From contig JALHQH010000011.1 in NCBI GenBank assembly GCA_022842065.1, positions 254,954 through 318,953 of the forward strand: a stretch of DNA of 64,000 nucleotides. Reading direction: 5' to 3'. Shown here one piece after another: positions 16,871 to 26,230 of the stretch. Every line of letters starts with the position of its first letter. Position 1 is the first letter of the stretch. The position numbers and the translations under genes were made by a program. The stretch is from Caldilineaceae bacterium. GTDB lineage: Bacteria; Chloroflexota; Anaerolineae; Caldilineales; Caldilineaceae. The notes beneath the pieces are model-generated. The model worked only from the letters and a program-made list of their open reading frames with translations. It was not told the origin of the DNA and searched no databases.

Positions 16871-17719
16871 ATGAAACCATCAAAACTTGCGATCTCTAAA
16901 CACAAAGGCGAAGTACTCGACAGCATCATGGACTGGAAGCGCGAAGAGGTGCCGAAGCAGATGCTGCTCGCTGGGTTAGCGGAAGTCAAAGCTTTTGCCC
17001 GCTTGACCCCCGACCCGCTCGATTTTGGGGGTGCGCTGGTGGCCCGGCCAGGGGCCAGCCTGATTGCCGAGGTCAAACGCGCCAGCCCTTCCAAGGGGTT
17101 GATCGCCAAAGATTGGAACCCCGAACAGATCGGCGAGACCTATGCGCGCCACGGCGCCGCCGCGATCTCCTGCTTGACTGACAGCCGCTTCTTTCAGGGT
17201 GAGTTAGCGTATCTGACCAGCATCAAGGAGCGCTTGCGCGAGATCAACAAACTGGTGCCGGTCCTGCGCAAGGATTTTATCTATCACGAGTACCAGGTCT
17301 ACGAAGCGCGCATGGCCGGGGCCGATGCCCTCTTGTTGATTGTTGCCGTCCTGAGTGACAGCGAGTTGCGCAGCCTCTATGATCTGACCTACAAACTGGG
17401 CATGCAGGTGCTGGTGGAGGTCCACACCGCCGAAGAAGTGGAGCGTGCGCTGGCGATTGACGCGCACATTATCGGCGTCAACAACCGTGACTTGCGCACT
17501 TTTCAGGTGGATATTGAAAACACGGCCCGCTTACGCGCGATGTTGCCGCCGGGTAAAATCGTGGTGGGCGAAAGTGGTATCCGTGATATCGCCGATGTAC
17601 AAAAAATGGCCGCGATGGGCTGTGATGCGATCCTCGTCGGCGAAACCTTTTGCAAACTAGGCCAATATGAACGCCCGGCCAAGGTCCGCGAGTTTGTCGA
17701 GGCGGGTTTGGCAATGTAA
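16871..17719 (+). CDS. trpC: Indole-3-glycerol phosphate synthase
   Basis: 282 residues, a TIM barrel that closes the indole ring. The catalytic residues are present: EVKRASPSKG, the lysine in VLRKDFI, the glutamate in VEVHT, GVNNRDL and VGESGI. The phosphate-binding DAILVGETF loop ends the barrel. The stretch before EVKRASPSKG is about 20 residues longer than in short family members. trpF, trpB and trpA do not follow, so the pathway must be completed elsewhere. Confidence 0.95.
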   Translation: MKPSKLAISKHKGEVLDSIMDWKREEVPKQMLLAGLAEVKAFARLTPDPLDFGGALVARPGASLIAEVKRASPSKGLIAKDWNPEQIGETYARHGAAAISCLTDSRFFQGELAYLTSIKERLREINKLVPVLRKDFIYHEYQVYEARMAGADALLLIVAVLSDSELRSLYDLTYKLGMQVLVEVHTAEEVERALAIDAHIIGVNNRDLRTFQVDIENTARLRAMLPPGKIVVGESGIRDIADVQKMAAMGCDAILVGETFCKLGQYERPAKVREFVEAGLAM

Positions 17720-17720
17720 G

Positions 17721-17788
17721 ACGTGAAACGTAAAACGTGATGCGTAATATTCCCCACAAACCCATATATCACGTTTTACGTTTCACGT
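17721..17788. repeat. Snap-back repeat of ACGTAAAACGTG words after trpC
   Basis: Arms 17721-17741 and 17768-17788 pair perfectly over 21 bases, each made of ACGTGAAACGT-type words. The left arm starts two bases after the trpC stop. The right arm ends nine bases before the stop of the convergent peptidase gene. It belongs with the elements at 21585-21653 and 46865-46950, which use the same vocabulary. Confidence 0.9.
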
Positions 17789-17796
17789 TTTACTGC

Positions 17797-19629
17797 TCAC
17801 ACATACCGCTGCAAAAACTCCCCCATCTTGGTAAAGCTATCGATCCGGTTCGCCAGCTTGCTGAATTTGTGCCCTTCGTCGGCGTAGTGGATAAATTCAA
17901 CCGTGCCACCGGCGGCCCGCACCCGCTCTACCACCTGCTCTGATTCAAAGAGGGGGACGCGCGGGTCGTTGTCGCCGGCCATGACCATGAGCGGGGCCTT
18001 GATCTGGTCGGCTTTGTGGATCGGCGAAAGCTGTGCGAGCAAGTCACGATGGCTGGCCAGCGAACCATACTCCTCCTCGCGGTGGGCACGGCGCCAGGGA
18101 CTGGTGCGCTCGAGGAAGGTCACCCAGTTGGCGATCCCCACCACATCAACGCCCGCCGCAAAGAGTTCCGGGTATTCGGTGAGCGCAGCCAGCACCATGT
18201 AGCCGCCGTAACTGCGGCCGTAGATCGCGATGCGGTCACCGTCGATCTCCCTCTGTTCATGCAACCACTGCACCGCATACTTCAGATCAACCACACTATC
18301 CATGCGCAACTCAACTTCGTCCAGCAACATGTAGCGGCGGCCATAGCCGGTGCTGCCGCGCACATTGGTCGCTAAGATCACATAGCCCTGCCCCAAAAAG
18401 TAGTGGAAACGCACATCAAATTCCGGGCGCAGTTGACTGGCCGGACCCCCATGGACATAGAGGATGCAGGGATAGCCGCCCGGCGGGGGCGCGGTTTGTG
18501 GACGATAATACAAGGCCGGGATCTGTTGCCCATCAAAGCTTGGGTAATTGATCACAACCGGCGTAATGGGGGTTGTCGGGTCGATCCCGGCCCGGCTGCT
18601 AAAGGTAAGTTGGCGGCAGGTGTCGGCGCTGCAATCGAGCAGCCAGATATCTTGTGGCAGCGTTGGGCTTTGCAGGTCAAAGGCGAGTTGATTGCCATCG
18701 GCATTGAATTGTAATTTGCCAATTACGCCTGGGGGCACGCTGCCCAACTGATGGTGACTTTTCTGCTGCAAATCAAGCAAGTATAGCTCACTCCAGCCAT
18801 CAGCATTGTAACTCAACGCTGCGCGTTCGCCATCGGCTGCGACCGTGAAGAGATCAAGTTCACCCACTCCTTTTAGCGCGGTAGCTTCAAGAATTACTTC
18901 CAGCGTGCCACTGGTTGCATCCAACCGGCAGAGCGCACCCCGATCATGACCCTGATCCGTCAACAGATAGATCCCATTTTTTGTCCAGCGGATCGCCCCA
19001 TAACGGGCCGGTGGTTGGGTGGCGGTGAGGCACTGGGTTGATCCGGTCGTCAGATCAACCAGGTGGAGCTGCACCGTGGAGGAAGAGATATCCTCGGTGC
19101 AGAGCAGTTTTGTGCTGTCGGGCGAACGGGCCGCAATCTGCCAGCGGCCGTTTGTTTCTAGCAGCAACGTGCTTTTGCCGGCGGCAATATCGAGCCGATA
19201 GAGATCGAAATCAACATTGTTGCGCGCATTACTCGTATAGAAGATCGCCATGCCGTCAGCGCTCCAACTGCCGAAGTGGTGAATCGCCTGCTCATTGGTG
19301 GTCAATTTGCGCACATCAAACGCCTCAATGCCCGCCGCATCACTGCCGGCGTTGGTGATCAGGTGGAATTGTTGGCGTTCATTGCCGGCAACATCGCTGA
19401 GCGCAATCAGGTGGGGCGCGTGGGGGGTACTGTAGAGTTCCCACACCTTGTCGGGTAGAAAGGTAAGTTGGCGCGGCCAAGCGGCGTCGGGCTGGTCGTT
19501 CAGCCCGATGCTCCAGACTTGAACGTTCTCTGTGATGTCGCTCAGAAAGGCGAGGCGGTCACCGTGTTGGGCAAAGACGGGTGCGTTGGCGGTGCGGATG
19601 TTGAGATAGCGGGCAAACTGATAGGACAT
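17797..19629 (-). CDS. S9-family prolyl oligopeptidase-like peptidase
   Basis: 610 residues. The N-terminal two thirds is a WD-like beta propeller; the C-terminal alpha/beta hydrolase domain carries the nucleophile elbow GRSYGGYM, an aspartate in MAGDNDPRVP and the histidine in DEGHKF. The length and layout match dipeptidyl aminopeptidase/acylaminoacyl peptidases. There is no signal peptide, so it probably works on short peptides in the cytoplasm. GGAGG lies seven bases before the ATG. Confidence 0.9.
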   Translation of the reverse strand: MSYQFARYLNIRTANAPVFAQHGDRLAFLSDITENVQVWSIGLNDQPDAAWPRQLTFLPDKVWELYSTPHAPHLIALSDVAGNERQQFHLITNAGSDAAGIEAFDVRKLTTNEQAIHHFGSWSADGMAIFYTSNARNNVDFDLYRLDIAAGKSTLLLETNGRWQIAARSPDSTKLLCTEDISSSTVQLHLVDLTTGSTQCLTATQPPARYGAIRWTKNGIYLLTDQGHDRGALCRLDATSGTLEVILEATALKGVGELDLFTVAADGERAALSYNADGWSELYLLDLQQKSHHQLGSVPPGVIGKLQFNADGNQLAFDLQSPTLPQDIWLLDCSADTCRQLTFSSRAGIDPTTPITPVVINYPSFDGQQIPALYYRPQTAPPPGGYPCILYVHGGPASQLRPEFDVRFHYFLGQGYVILATNVRGSTGYGRRYMLLDEVELRMDSVVDLKYAVQWLHEQREIDGDRIAIYGRSYGGYMVLAALTEYPELFAAGVDVVGIANWVTFLERTSPWRRAHREEEYGSLASHRDLLAQLSPIHKADQIKAPLMVMAGDNDPRVPLFESEQVVERVRAAGGTVEFIHYADEGHKFSKLANRIDSFTKMGEFLQRYV

Positions 19630-20165
19630 GCGGGCCTCCAGGGCTGGTAAGGGCTTTAATAATTAATGGAAAACAATTAATGATTAAAGCGTCTGTGATG
19701 GGGCTACAGTTCTGCTGTATATTACGCCGAAACAGTGACAATCGATCGATAGCGCACTTTTAGCACCTATTGTTCCACGATTATCGGTCATGGTCAAACG
19801 CGGTAAAGCTTTCTTAGTGGGCGGCGCTGCTGGCATGTGTAATCAATGTAGACAGTAGTTGACGACTTGCCGTAAATTTGTTATTCTGTTAGCACCGCAC
19901 TCCCCAGAGTCTTGTCGGTGATATTTTTGCATCAATTGCACCAAATCAGTTAATTGATTATAGCTGCACTTCATTGCTGCCGCTCCCAACAGCAGAGCTA
20001 TTGGTTGTTGTTGAGGCGACCGTCTCGCTTCCCGCCCGATCCGCGCATCATCTGGAATTTATCTTCGTTTTTTGCTTGATCATGCATCGCATTCCAGATC
20101 ATTGCGCAAGCTATCCCTTTAGGTGAATTCCATTTATAACCATATGTATTAGGAGGAACTAGATT
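19630..20165. promoter_or_regulatory. Long leader region of the sugar ABC transporter
   Basis: No gene is seen in these 536 bases. A promoter candidate for the transporter is TTGACG at 19859-19864, 17 bases, TATTCT at 19882-19887, which implies an untranslated leader of about 270 bases. Within it, ATCTGGAAT at 20050-20058 and ATTCCAGAT at 20091-20099 form a nine-base inverted pair. A LacI-like operator would be expected for such transporters, but I cannot assign one. Confidence 0.5.
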
Positions 20166-21578
20166 ATGAGTCAGCAGATTTCACGTCGACGTTTCCTGCA
20201 AGCAACCGGCGGTGTTGTCGGGTTAAGCATGCTTGCGGCCTGTGTTCCTGCCCAAGCGCCGGCTAGTACCGGGGCTGCCGAAGCCGGGGCCGCTGGTGGT
20301 GCAATTACGGTGGCGCAGGATACCCCCCTGTGGGTCTTGACCAAGGCCGACTTCCATCCCGACTACAATGACTATATCCGCCAGCATGTGGAAGAATTTG
20401 CCGCCGAGAAGGGCTATGCCCTAGAACTGGCGGATGTGGCAGGTTTCTCGGCTGGTGGTGCCACGATGCAGAAGTTGGCCGCGCAGGTCGCGGCTGATGA
20501 CGCGCCGGATATGTCACAGGATAATATCAGCGTGCCCCAGTATAACCAGTTGGGCCTGATTTTGCCGGTTTCCGATTTGGTGACTGACCTGATTGGCCGT
20601 TTCGGCGAAACGGGCGAACGGCAACGCAAAGATCTGATGATCGATGGTGAATGGTATTCCGTGCCGCTGCATGTGCGCAGCGACGGTGGCTGGGCACGCA
20701 AAGATATCTGGGATGCGGCCGGGATTGATGTCACCGCCCTGCGCACCTATGACGAACTGCGCGAAGCCTGCATGGAAGTCTCTGATCCCGCGGCTGAGAT
20801 GTGGGGCTGGGGCATGACGATCAATCGCTCTGGCGATGCGCAGTGGTTCGTCGCCCGTATTCTCCATTCATTTGGTGCCTTCTGGACCGACGAGACCGGC
20901 CAATATGTGACGATTGATTCGCCCGAAACTGTGCAGGCGGTTGAATGGGTGGTCGATACTTATACCAATCCAAAGTGGGAGCCGATGCTGCCCCCTGGTG
21001 TGTTGAGTTGGACCGACCCAACCAACAACGAAGCCTTCCTGGGCGGCAAATTGGCCTATACGCAGAATGGTGGGACGGTTTATGCCAAGGCTGTGGTCGA
21101 TCAGGTGCCCTTTGTCAATGATATTATCTGGGACTACCCCAAGGGTGGCCCTGGCCTGGCCAACTTCTTTGGCCTCGGCAGTATGCATTTGAATCTGATC
21201 AAGGGCGGCAAAAACCCAGAAGCGGCCAAGGAACTGATCACGAGCTTCTTTGCGGATGATGTGCTCAAGAAGATCTTCACCACGGCCACCACCTATGCCT
21301 TGCCCGCTTATACTGATCAGTGGGATTGGGAAGAGATCGCCGGCGTGCCCAACAGTCTTGCCCAAAAAGATGGTGCCCTTGATCCCGCCGGCTGGAATGG
21401 TATGGCCTATCCTGGCCCAGCCACTGCTTGGATCTCCGCGGTGACCACCCAGAATCTGGATACTGATATGTTCGCCGCTGCTGTAAGCGGGCAGGCGACT
21501 GCGGCCGAAGCTGTCAAGCAAGCGGCCGAAGCATCGGTCCGGATCTTCCAAGAACTGGGCGCACCGGGCGTTCAGTAG
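20166..21578 (+). CDS. Sugar ABC transporter substrate-binding lipoprotein
   Basis: 470 residues of the family 1 extracellular binding proteins. The N-terminus has a twin-arginine-like SRRRFLQ motif and a lipobox ending LAAC (Cys21), so it is probably exported folded and anchored to the membrane. The mature part shows the usual sugar-binding-protein features, such as KLAAQVAADDAPD, GKLAYTQNGG and NPEAAKELITSFF. TAGGAGG precedes the ATG. It feeds the fused permease encoded next; the ATPase is not adjacent and is probably a shared MsmK-type protein. Confidence 0.93.
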   Translation: MSQQISRRRFLQATGGVVGLSMLAACVPAQAPASTGAAEAGAAGGAITVAQDTPLWVLTKADFHPDYNDYIRQHVEEFAAEKGYALELADVAGFSAGGATMQKLAAQVAADDAPDMSQDNISVPQYNQLGLILPVSDLVTDLIGRFGETGERQRKDLMIDGEWYSVPLHVRSDGGWARKDIWDAAGIDVTALRTYDELREACMEVSDPAAEMWGWGMTINRSGDAQWFVARILHSFGAFWTDETGQYVTIDSPETVQAVEWVVDTYTNPKWEPMLPPGVLSWTDPTNNEAFLGGKLAYTQNGGTVYAKAVVDQVPFVNDIIWDYPKGGPGLANFFGLGSMHLNLIKGGKNPEAAKELITSFFADDVLKKIFTTATTYALPAYTDQWDWEEIAGVPNSLAQKDGALDPAGWNGMAYPGPATAWISAVTTQNLDTDMFAAAVSGQATAAEAVKQAAEASVRIFQELGAPGVQ

Positions 21579-21584
21579 TGGTAT

Positions 21585-21653
21585 GTAAAACGTAATGCGT
21601 AAAACGTAACGGTGTTATCTCGCACACATCACGTTTTACGCATCACGTTTTAC
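21585..21653. repeat. Snap-back repeat between binding protein and permease genes
   Basis: Arms 21585-21607 and 21631-21653 match at 22 of 23 positions and consist of GTAAAACGTAATGC words. It begins six bases after the binding-protein stop and ends just before the permease ribosome site. A stem here could reduce read-through and leave more binding protein than permease, a common need in such operons. Confidence 0.88.
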
Positions 21654-21674
21654 GTTTCAATCAGGAGGGGATAG

Positions 21675-23660
21675 ATGAGTCAAACTACATTGGCCGGCGG
21701 TTTGCGCGTGGCACCGCAGGTGACACAAAACTCCTGGCGGCTCCGCTTGCGTCATCTGCTGGGGCAGGATTGGGCGACAGCCTATGTTTTTGTATTGCCA
21801 ACACTGTTGTTAATGGGTGGGCTGATCGGCTATCCCTTTCTGCGTGCCGTCTACATGAGCTTTACCAACACGATTTCGCTGGAAATCGGCCCATTTGTTG
21901 GTCTGCGTAACTATGAAAATGTCTGGCGCGATCCGAGTTTTCATGCCGCGATTAAGAACACCTTTGTTTTCACCTTCTGGTCGATTATCATCAAATTCAT
22001 CGGTGGGTTAGCCGTTTCCATTCTCCTGCATCGCTTAACCCGCTTTAGCAACATCCTCACCGCCGCCATTCTGCTGCCCTGGATTGTCCCTTCCGTCGTT
22101 GCGGCGATTGCCTGGAAAGGGTTGCTTGACCCGGTCTACGGTGGCGTCAATCAGTTTTTGCTCCAATTGGGCTTGGTCGAAAAGGGCTTCCCCTGGTTTG
22201 GCGCGATTGAGACCGCAATGATGTCATTGATCATGGTCAATGTCTGGGGTGGTATTCCCTTTTTTACCGTCAACCTGTTGGCTGGTCTCAAAGCCATTGA
22301 CAAAGAATATTACGAAGCGGCGACCATTGATGGTGCGAATGCCTGGCGTTGCTTTTTGCATATTACCTTGCCCGGCCTGCGCTATGTGATCATCGTGGCC
22401 GTGTTGCTCTCGACAATCTGGACCTTTAACAGCTTCGACATGATCTATCTGATCACCAACGGTGGTCCGCTTAATGCAACCCGCGTCTATTCGATCTTTG
22501 CCTATGAATACTTTGGGGCTGCCCGTTTTGGTGCCGCCGTGGCCGTGGCGATTACGATGGCCCCGGTGCTGATGATCTTTATCTTCCTGCTCGGCAAGTA
22601 TATGTCGACCAGCGTGCGCCGCGAAGATGAAAGTGCTGAAGCAGTTAACAGCACCTATAATCGCTTCACCGCCGTCCTGGCCTGGCCCTTCAACATGTTG
22701 ATCCGTGGGTTGGTCGGACTCTTCTTCTTGCTTAACAATTTGGTGGAGAGTGTGGTTGGTGCCATTGGCGGGGCTATCACTCGCCTTTTTGTCGGCAACA
22801 GCAGCCAGAGCCAACGTCGTGCGCGCCATGTTGGTCGCACCATCACCAACATCGTTGCCGGCTTGGTCTTGTTTCTCTTTGTCGTCTTCGAATTGACCCC
22901 CTTCTACTGGACGCTGATCACCGCCTTCAAAGATACCTCACAGATCGTTGCCTTTGACTCAGTTTTCTGGCCGGCCCCGTGGACGACAGAGCAATTCACC
23001 CTATTGCTGGGGCCGACCCGTAAATTCACCACCTGGTATTGGAACACGATCCAGGTTTCGATTGTGAGTACCGTGGTGTCAGTGGTCGTGGCCGCGATGG
23101 GTGGCTATGGGTTGACGCGGTTACGCTGGCGTGGGGCCCACCTCTTTAGCAGCAGCGTCTTGATCGCCTATTTGATGCCTGGCGTCATGATGTTTATTCC
23201 CATGTATCAGATCTTTGCCGGCCTCAAGCTCACCAACAGCCTGCTTGGTTTGATGATCGCCTATCCCGCGTTCGGTCTGCCCTTTGCCACCTGGTTGATG
23301 ATGGGGTACTACGCCTCGATCCCGCGCGAAATGGAAGAGGCGGCGATGATCGACGGCTGCAACCACTATCAAGCTTTCTGGAAAGTGGTGCTGCCCCTCA
23401 CCTTGCCGGCGCTGATGGCCGCGGCGATGTTCTCGATCACCCTGTCGTGGAAAGAGTTTATCTTTGCCTATATCTTCCTCTCCAAGGAGAGCCTCTTCAC
23501 CCTAACGATTGGGATGGCCGGCATGATCATTGGCGACGTGCTGCCGTGGGGTGAACTCTCCGCCGCCGCGCTGTTGATGGCGATTCCCGTCGGCCTGCTC
23601 TATGTGGTGGGCCAACGCTTCATGGTCGCCGGGTTGACGGCAGGGGCTGTCAAGGGTTAG
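21675..23660 (+). CDS. Fused ABC sugar permease (MalF-like plus MalG-like domains)
   Basis: 661 residues, about the sum of two permeases. The N-terminal half has the MalF-type layout and an EAA loop EYYEAATIDGANAWRCF near residue 212. A hydrophobic linker around 320-400 ends in FVVFELTPFYWTLITAF, the start of a MalG-type protein whose EAA loop EMEEAAMIDGCNHYQAF lies near 552. Each EAA loop docks one ATPase subunit, so one chain would supply the whole membrane channel. Separate genes are the rule. The frame is open throughout with no sign of a sequencing join. The TAG stop starts a TAGTACAGTG motif. Confidence 0.92.
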   Translation: MSQTTLAGGLRVAPQVTQNSWRLRLRHLLGQDWATAYVFVLPTLLLMGGLIGYPFLRAVYMSFTNTISLEIGPFVGLRNYENVWRDPSFHAAIKNTFVFTFWSIIIKFIGGLAVSILLHRLTRFSNILTAAILLPWIVPSVVAAIAWKGLLDPVYGGVNQFLLQLGLVEKGFPWFGAIETAMMSLIMVNVWGGIPFFTVNLLAGLKAIDKEYYEAATIDGANAWRCFLHITLPGLRYVIIVAVLLSTIWTFNSFDMIYLITNGGPLNATRVYSIFAYEYFGAARFGAAVAVAITMAPVLMIFIFLLGKYMSTSVRREDESAEAVNSTYNRFTAVLAWPFNMLIRGLVGLFFLLNNLVESVVGAIGGAITRLFVGNSSQSQRRARHVGRTITNIVAGLVLFLFVVFELTPFYWTLITAFKDTSQIVAFDSVFWPAPWTTEQFTLLLGPTRKFTTWYWNTIQVSIVSTVVSVVVAAMGGYGLTRLRWRGAHLFSSSVLIAYLMPGVMMFIPMYQIFAGLKLTNSLLGLMIAYPAFGLPFATWLMMGYYASIPREMEEAAMIDGCNHYQAFWKVVLPLTLPALMAAAMFSITLSWKEFIFAYIFLSKESLFTLTIGMAGMIIGDVLPWGELSAAALLMAIPVGLLYVVGQRFMVAGLTAGAVKG

Positions 23661-23793
23661 TACAGTGCGGTCTAAACAAACCCACATATAATGTTGTGCC
23701 TAGCCGGTCCATGAACCGCTACGCACAACATCGCGATTGGCTGATTTACGCCGCGCTGGGCTAGTTGCGGCTGGTTTGCCTAGATGCTCAGCA

Positions 23794-23830
23794 GACCTCA
23801 CCGGTCCATTCCGGTGGGGTCTTTTTGTTT
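23794..23830 (+). terminator. Intrinsic terminator after the sugar transporter
   Basis: An 11-pair stem (23794-23804 with 23811-23821, one G-U pair) with a six-base loop is followed by TTTTTGTTTT. It closes the transporter unit; the Uma2 gene starts 62 bases on. Between the permease stop and this site an imperfect hairpin uses ATGTTGTGC and GCACAACAT (about 23692-23730). Confidence 0.9.
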
Positions 23831-23891
23831 TGTTCGTGAGATGATATAATGCGAACATTGGGTTACGACTGTTGCAAGGGAAGGACAAACC

Positions 23892-24500
23892 ATGACAATT
23901 GTGGAAAAAGCACCGGCCAAAAAGCGACCGGTTGAGCAGGCAAAATCTAAACAATTATATTCACTTGCCGAGTTTGAGGCGCTGCTTGCTATACCGGAGA
24001 ATGCAAATCGCCTGCTTGAACTCATCGATGGAAAGATTATTGAAAAGATGCCGACACAAAAACATGGTCTTGTTGCCAGTAATATTAACCGCGAACTTGG
24101 CAATTATGCGATCAAACATAAAAACGGCCGTCCCGGCGTCGAAGTCCGTCACCGCGCAATCGGCGATGACCACAACTCGCGCTTGCCCGATGTTTCCTTC
24201 ACCTGCGCCAATGTGCCGCTTGTGGAACAAGGCAGTGTGACCGATATGCCCGATCTCGCGGTGGAGATCAAGTCACCCGACGACACAATTAAGCAAATGC
24301 GTGAAACCGCAGAGTATTACCTGGCGCACGGCTCGCGTCTGGTCTGGCTGGTCTACCCAAATCTGCGCTTGGTGGAAGTTTATCGACCCGATGCCGATGT
24401 GGAAATCCTTGACGCTGAACAAGCCTTGGTCGGACACGATGTGCTGCCGGGCTTTGAACTATCCGTTGCTGCTGTCTTTGCTGACCCATTTGCAAGTTAG
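23892..24500 (+). CDS. Uma2-family putative restriction-endonuclease-fold protein
   Basis: 202 residues with a PD-(D/E)XK-type core: LLELIDGKIIEKMP, then RLPDVSFT with the metal aspartate, then DLAVEIKSPDD with the catalytic E-x-K, and closing VEVYRPDADVEIL. Uma2 proteins (DUF820) are abundant in cyanobacteria and Chloroflexota; their biological role is unsettled. The short basic N-terminus KAPAKKRPVEQAKSK is specific to this copy. A second Uma2 gene follows. Confidence 0.88.
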   Translation: MTIVEKAPAKKRPVEQAKSKQLYSLAEFEALLAIPENANRLLELIDGKIIEKMPTQKHGLVASNINRELGNYAIKHKNGRPGVEVRHRAIGDDHNSRLPDVSFTCANVPLVEQGSVTDMPDLAVEIKSPDDTIKQMRETAEYYLAHGSRLVWLVYPNLRLVEVYRPDADVEILDAEQALVGHDVLPGFELSVAAVFADPFAS

Positions 24501-24527
24501 GCGTTGGAGAGAGAAAGGATGCGACCG

Positions 24528-25115
24528 ATGACCGTTTTGGCGCGACAACAGACCGTTGCAGACTTTGATGCGTTTCTCGCACAGCCGGAAAATCAAGATC
24601 GTCTATTTGAACTGGTCAATGGAGAAATTGTTGAAAAGATGCCAACGGAACAACATGGCTATATTGCTGGCTTAATTGTTACGGCAATTAACAACTTCAC
24701 TTTGCCGCGCCGTTTGGGCATAGCTGCCGTTGAAGCGCGTCACCGCAATCATAGTGACCAATATAATGATCGCATCCCTGATGTCTCCTTTACAAAAGAA
24801 CGAAGGCAGTTAGTGGCGCAGGGCAGCGTGGCACGGTTTCCTGATCTGGTGGTTGAAATTCGTTCCCCTGATGACTCGGTGCAAGGGATGCGTGATAAAG
24901 CAGCTGATTATATCAAGAATGGTGTCAGCATTGTTTGGCTGATCCATCCCCGCTTGCGTTTTGTGGAAGTCTATCGTCCCAATCACGACATCGAAATTCT
25001 CGGTACAATGGATCAGTTAAGTGGCGACGAAGTCTTACCAGGCTTTACCGTGCCGGTAAGCTATATTTTTATGGAACCTTTTGACGAAGAGCCAGATGAT
25101 GACGCCGCTGCTTGA
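24528..25115 (+). CDS. Second Uma2-family protein
   Basis: 195 residues from the ATG at 24528, nine bases after GAAAGG; TTG at 24504 and ATG at 24519 are less well placed. The core matches its neighbour: LFELVNGEIVEKMPTEQHG, RIPDVSFT, and DLVVEIRSPDD, where arginine replaces the usual catalytic-site lysine of the E-x-K motif, so nuclease activity could be altered. The C-terminus is very acidic (DEEPDDD). It is clearly a diverged tandem duplicate. Its end overlaps the following ATPase gene by 20 bases. Confidence 0.86.
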   Translation: MTVLARQQTVADFDAFLAQPENQDRLFELVNGEIVEKMPTEQHGYIAGLIVTAINNFTLPRRLGIAAVEARHRNHSDQYNDRIPDVSFTKERRQLVAQGSVARFPDLVVEIRSPDDSVQGMRDKAADYIKNGVSIVWLIHPRLRFVEVYRPNHDIEILGTMDQLSGDEVLPGFTVPVSYIFMEPFDEEPDDDAAA

Positions 25116-26061
25116 TGTGCGTAATTTATATCTCCACTATGCCGATTCGCGTGGCGCGGTGCGCGCTGTTGATGGTCTTTCCTTGACATTGGCCGCCAAC
25201 GGCCATGCCTTAGGCATCGTTGGCGAGTCGGGGAGTGGCAAGTCGAGTTTGGCGTTGGCGCTGATGCGTTTGCTGCCAACCAATCTGGCGCGTTATGACG
25301 GGGAAATTTATTTTCAGGGCGAGAAAATTAGTGCGTTGTCGGATCTCCAATTTCGGCGGGAGATTCGTTGGCGCAAGATCGCCCTGGTGCCCCAAGGGGC
25401 GCTCAACGGCTTCAACCCCGTGTTACGCGTGGGCGAACAGATCATTGAGCCGTTGGTGGTGGATGGGGGATTGGACCGGCGGACGGCCCGTAAACGGGCC
25501 CAGGAGCTATTGGCGTTGGTGGGATTGACTGGCGACAGTTACAATCGCTATCCCCACGAATTGAGCGGCGGCATGAAACAGCGGGCAATGATCGCCGCCG
25601 CGTTGATCATGCAGCCACCACTGCTGATTATGGACGAGCCAACTTCCGCCCTTGATGTCAGCGTGCAAGCGCAGATCATGAATCTGCTCAAACGGCTCAA
25701 ACACGAACTCGGCCTATCGATTATTTTTATCACCCACGACATTGCCTTGGCCAGTGATATTTGTGACAGTATGGCCGTCGTCTATGCTGGCGAACTGGTC
25801 GAAATCGGTAGTGCCGAGCAGCTGTTGCTTGCGCCGCAGCATCCCTACAGCCAGAAATTGATTGCCAGTATCCCGCGCCTGCATGCTGCGGAAATGCCCG
25901 TCTTTATCCCCGGCTCGCCACCCGATCTGCGCCAACCACCCGCCGGCTGCCGCTTTCACCTGCGCTGTCCCGCCGTCTTTGCCCGGTGCAAAATAGAATC
26001 ACCCCCCATTTTTGAACCCCAGCCCGGCCAGTTGACGCGCTGTTGGCTGGTGGAGAAATAG
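25096..26061 (+). CDS. Oligopeptide ABC transporter ATP-binding protein (OppD/DppD type)
   Basis: 321 residues from ATG 25096 (another ATG follows at 25099; TTG at 25081 is possible). Walker A GESGSGKSS, Q-loop LVPQGALNGFNPVLRVGEQI, signature LSGGMKQR, Walker B LLIMDEPTSALD and the switch histidine in THD are complete. The C-terminal cysteine-rich GCRFHLRCPAVFARC is typical of OppD/DppD and binds an iron-sulfur cluster in characterised relatives. Binding protein, permeases and OppF are missing here, so it is an orphan subunit or the end of a broken operon. Confidence 0.9.
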   Translation: MMTPLLDVRNLYLHYADSRGAVRAVDGLSLTLAANGHALGIVGESGSGKSSLALALMRLLPTNLARYDGEIYFQGEKISALSDLQFRREIRWRKIALVPQGALNGFNPVLRVGEQIIEPLVVDGGLDRRTARKRAQELLALVGLTGDSYNRYPHELSGGMKQRAMIAAALIMQPPLLIMDEPTSALDVSVQAQIMNLLKRLKHELGLSIIFITHDIALASDICDSMAVVYAGELVEIGSAEQLLLAPQHPYSQKLIASIPRLHAAEMPVFIPGSPPDLRQPPAGCRFHLRCPAVFARCKIESPPIFEPQPGQLTRCWLVEK

Positions 26062-26229
26062 ACACGAGACAAGGAGACACGAGACACGAGACAAGGAGAC
26101 ACGAGACAAGGAGACACGAGACAAGGAGACACGGGACAAGGAGACACGAGACACCAGATACGAAAGAGTCTAACCTTCTAATCTCGCCTCTCCCCTTCTC
26201 GTATCTCCTTGTTTCGTATCTCGTATCTT
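26061..26229. repeat. Tandem GAGACACGAGACAAG array with complementary arm
   Basis: From 26061, the last base of the ATPase stop, to about 26156 the word GACACGAGACAAGGA repeats with a period of 15 and shorter GACACGA steps. The partly complementary arm 26198-26227 (TCGTATCTCCTTGTTTCGTA-type) ends just before the stop of the convergent dehydrogenase gene (26231). It is thus a shared 3' boundary for two genes. Confidence 0.88.
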
Positions 26230-26230
26230 C

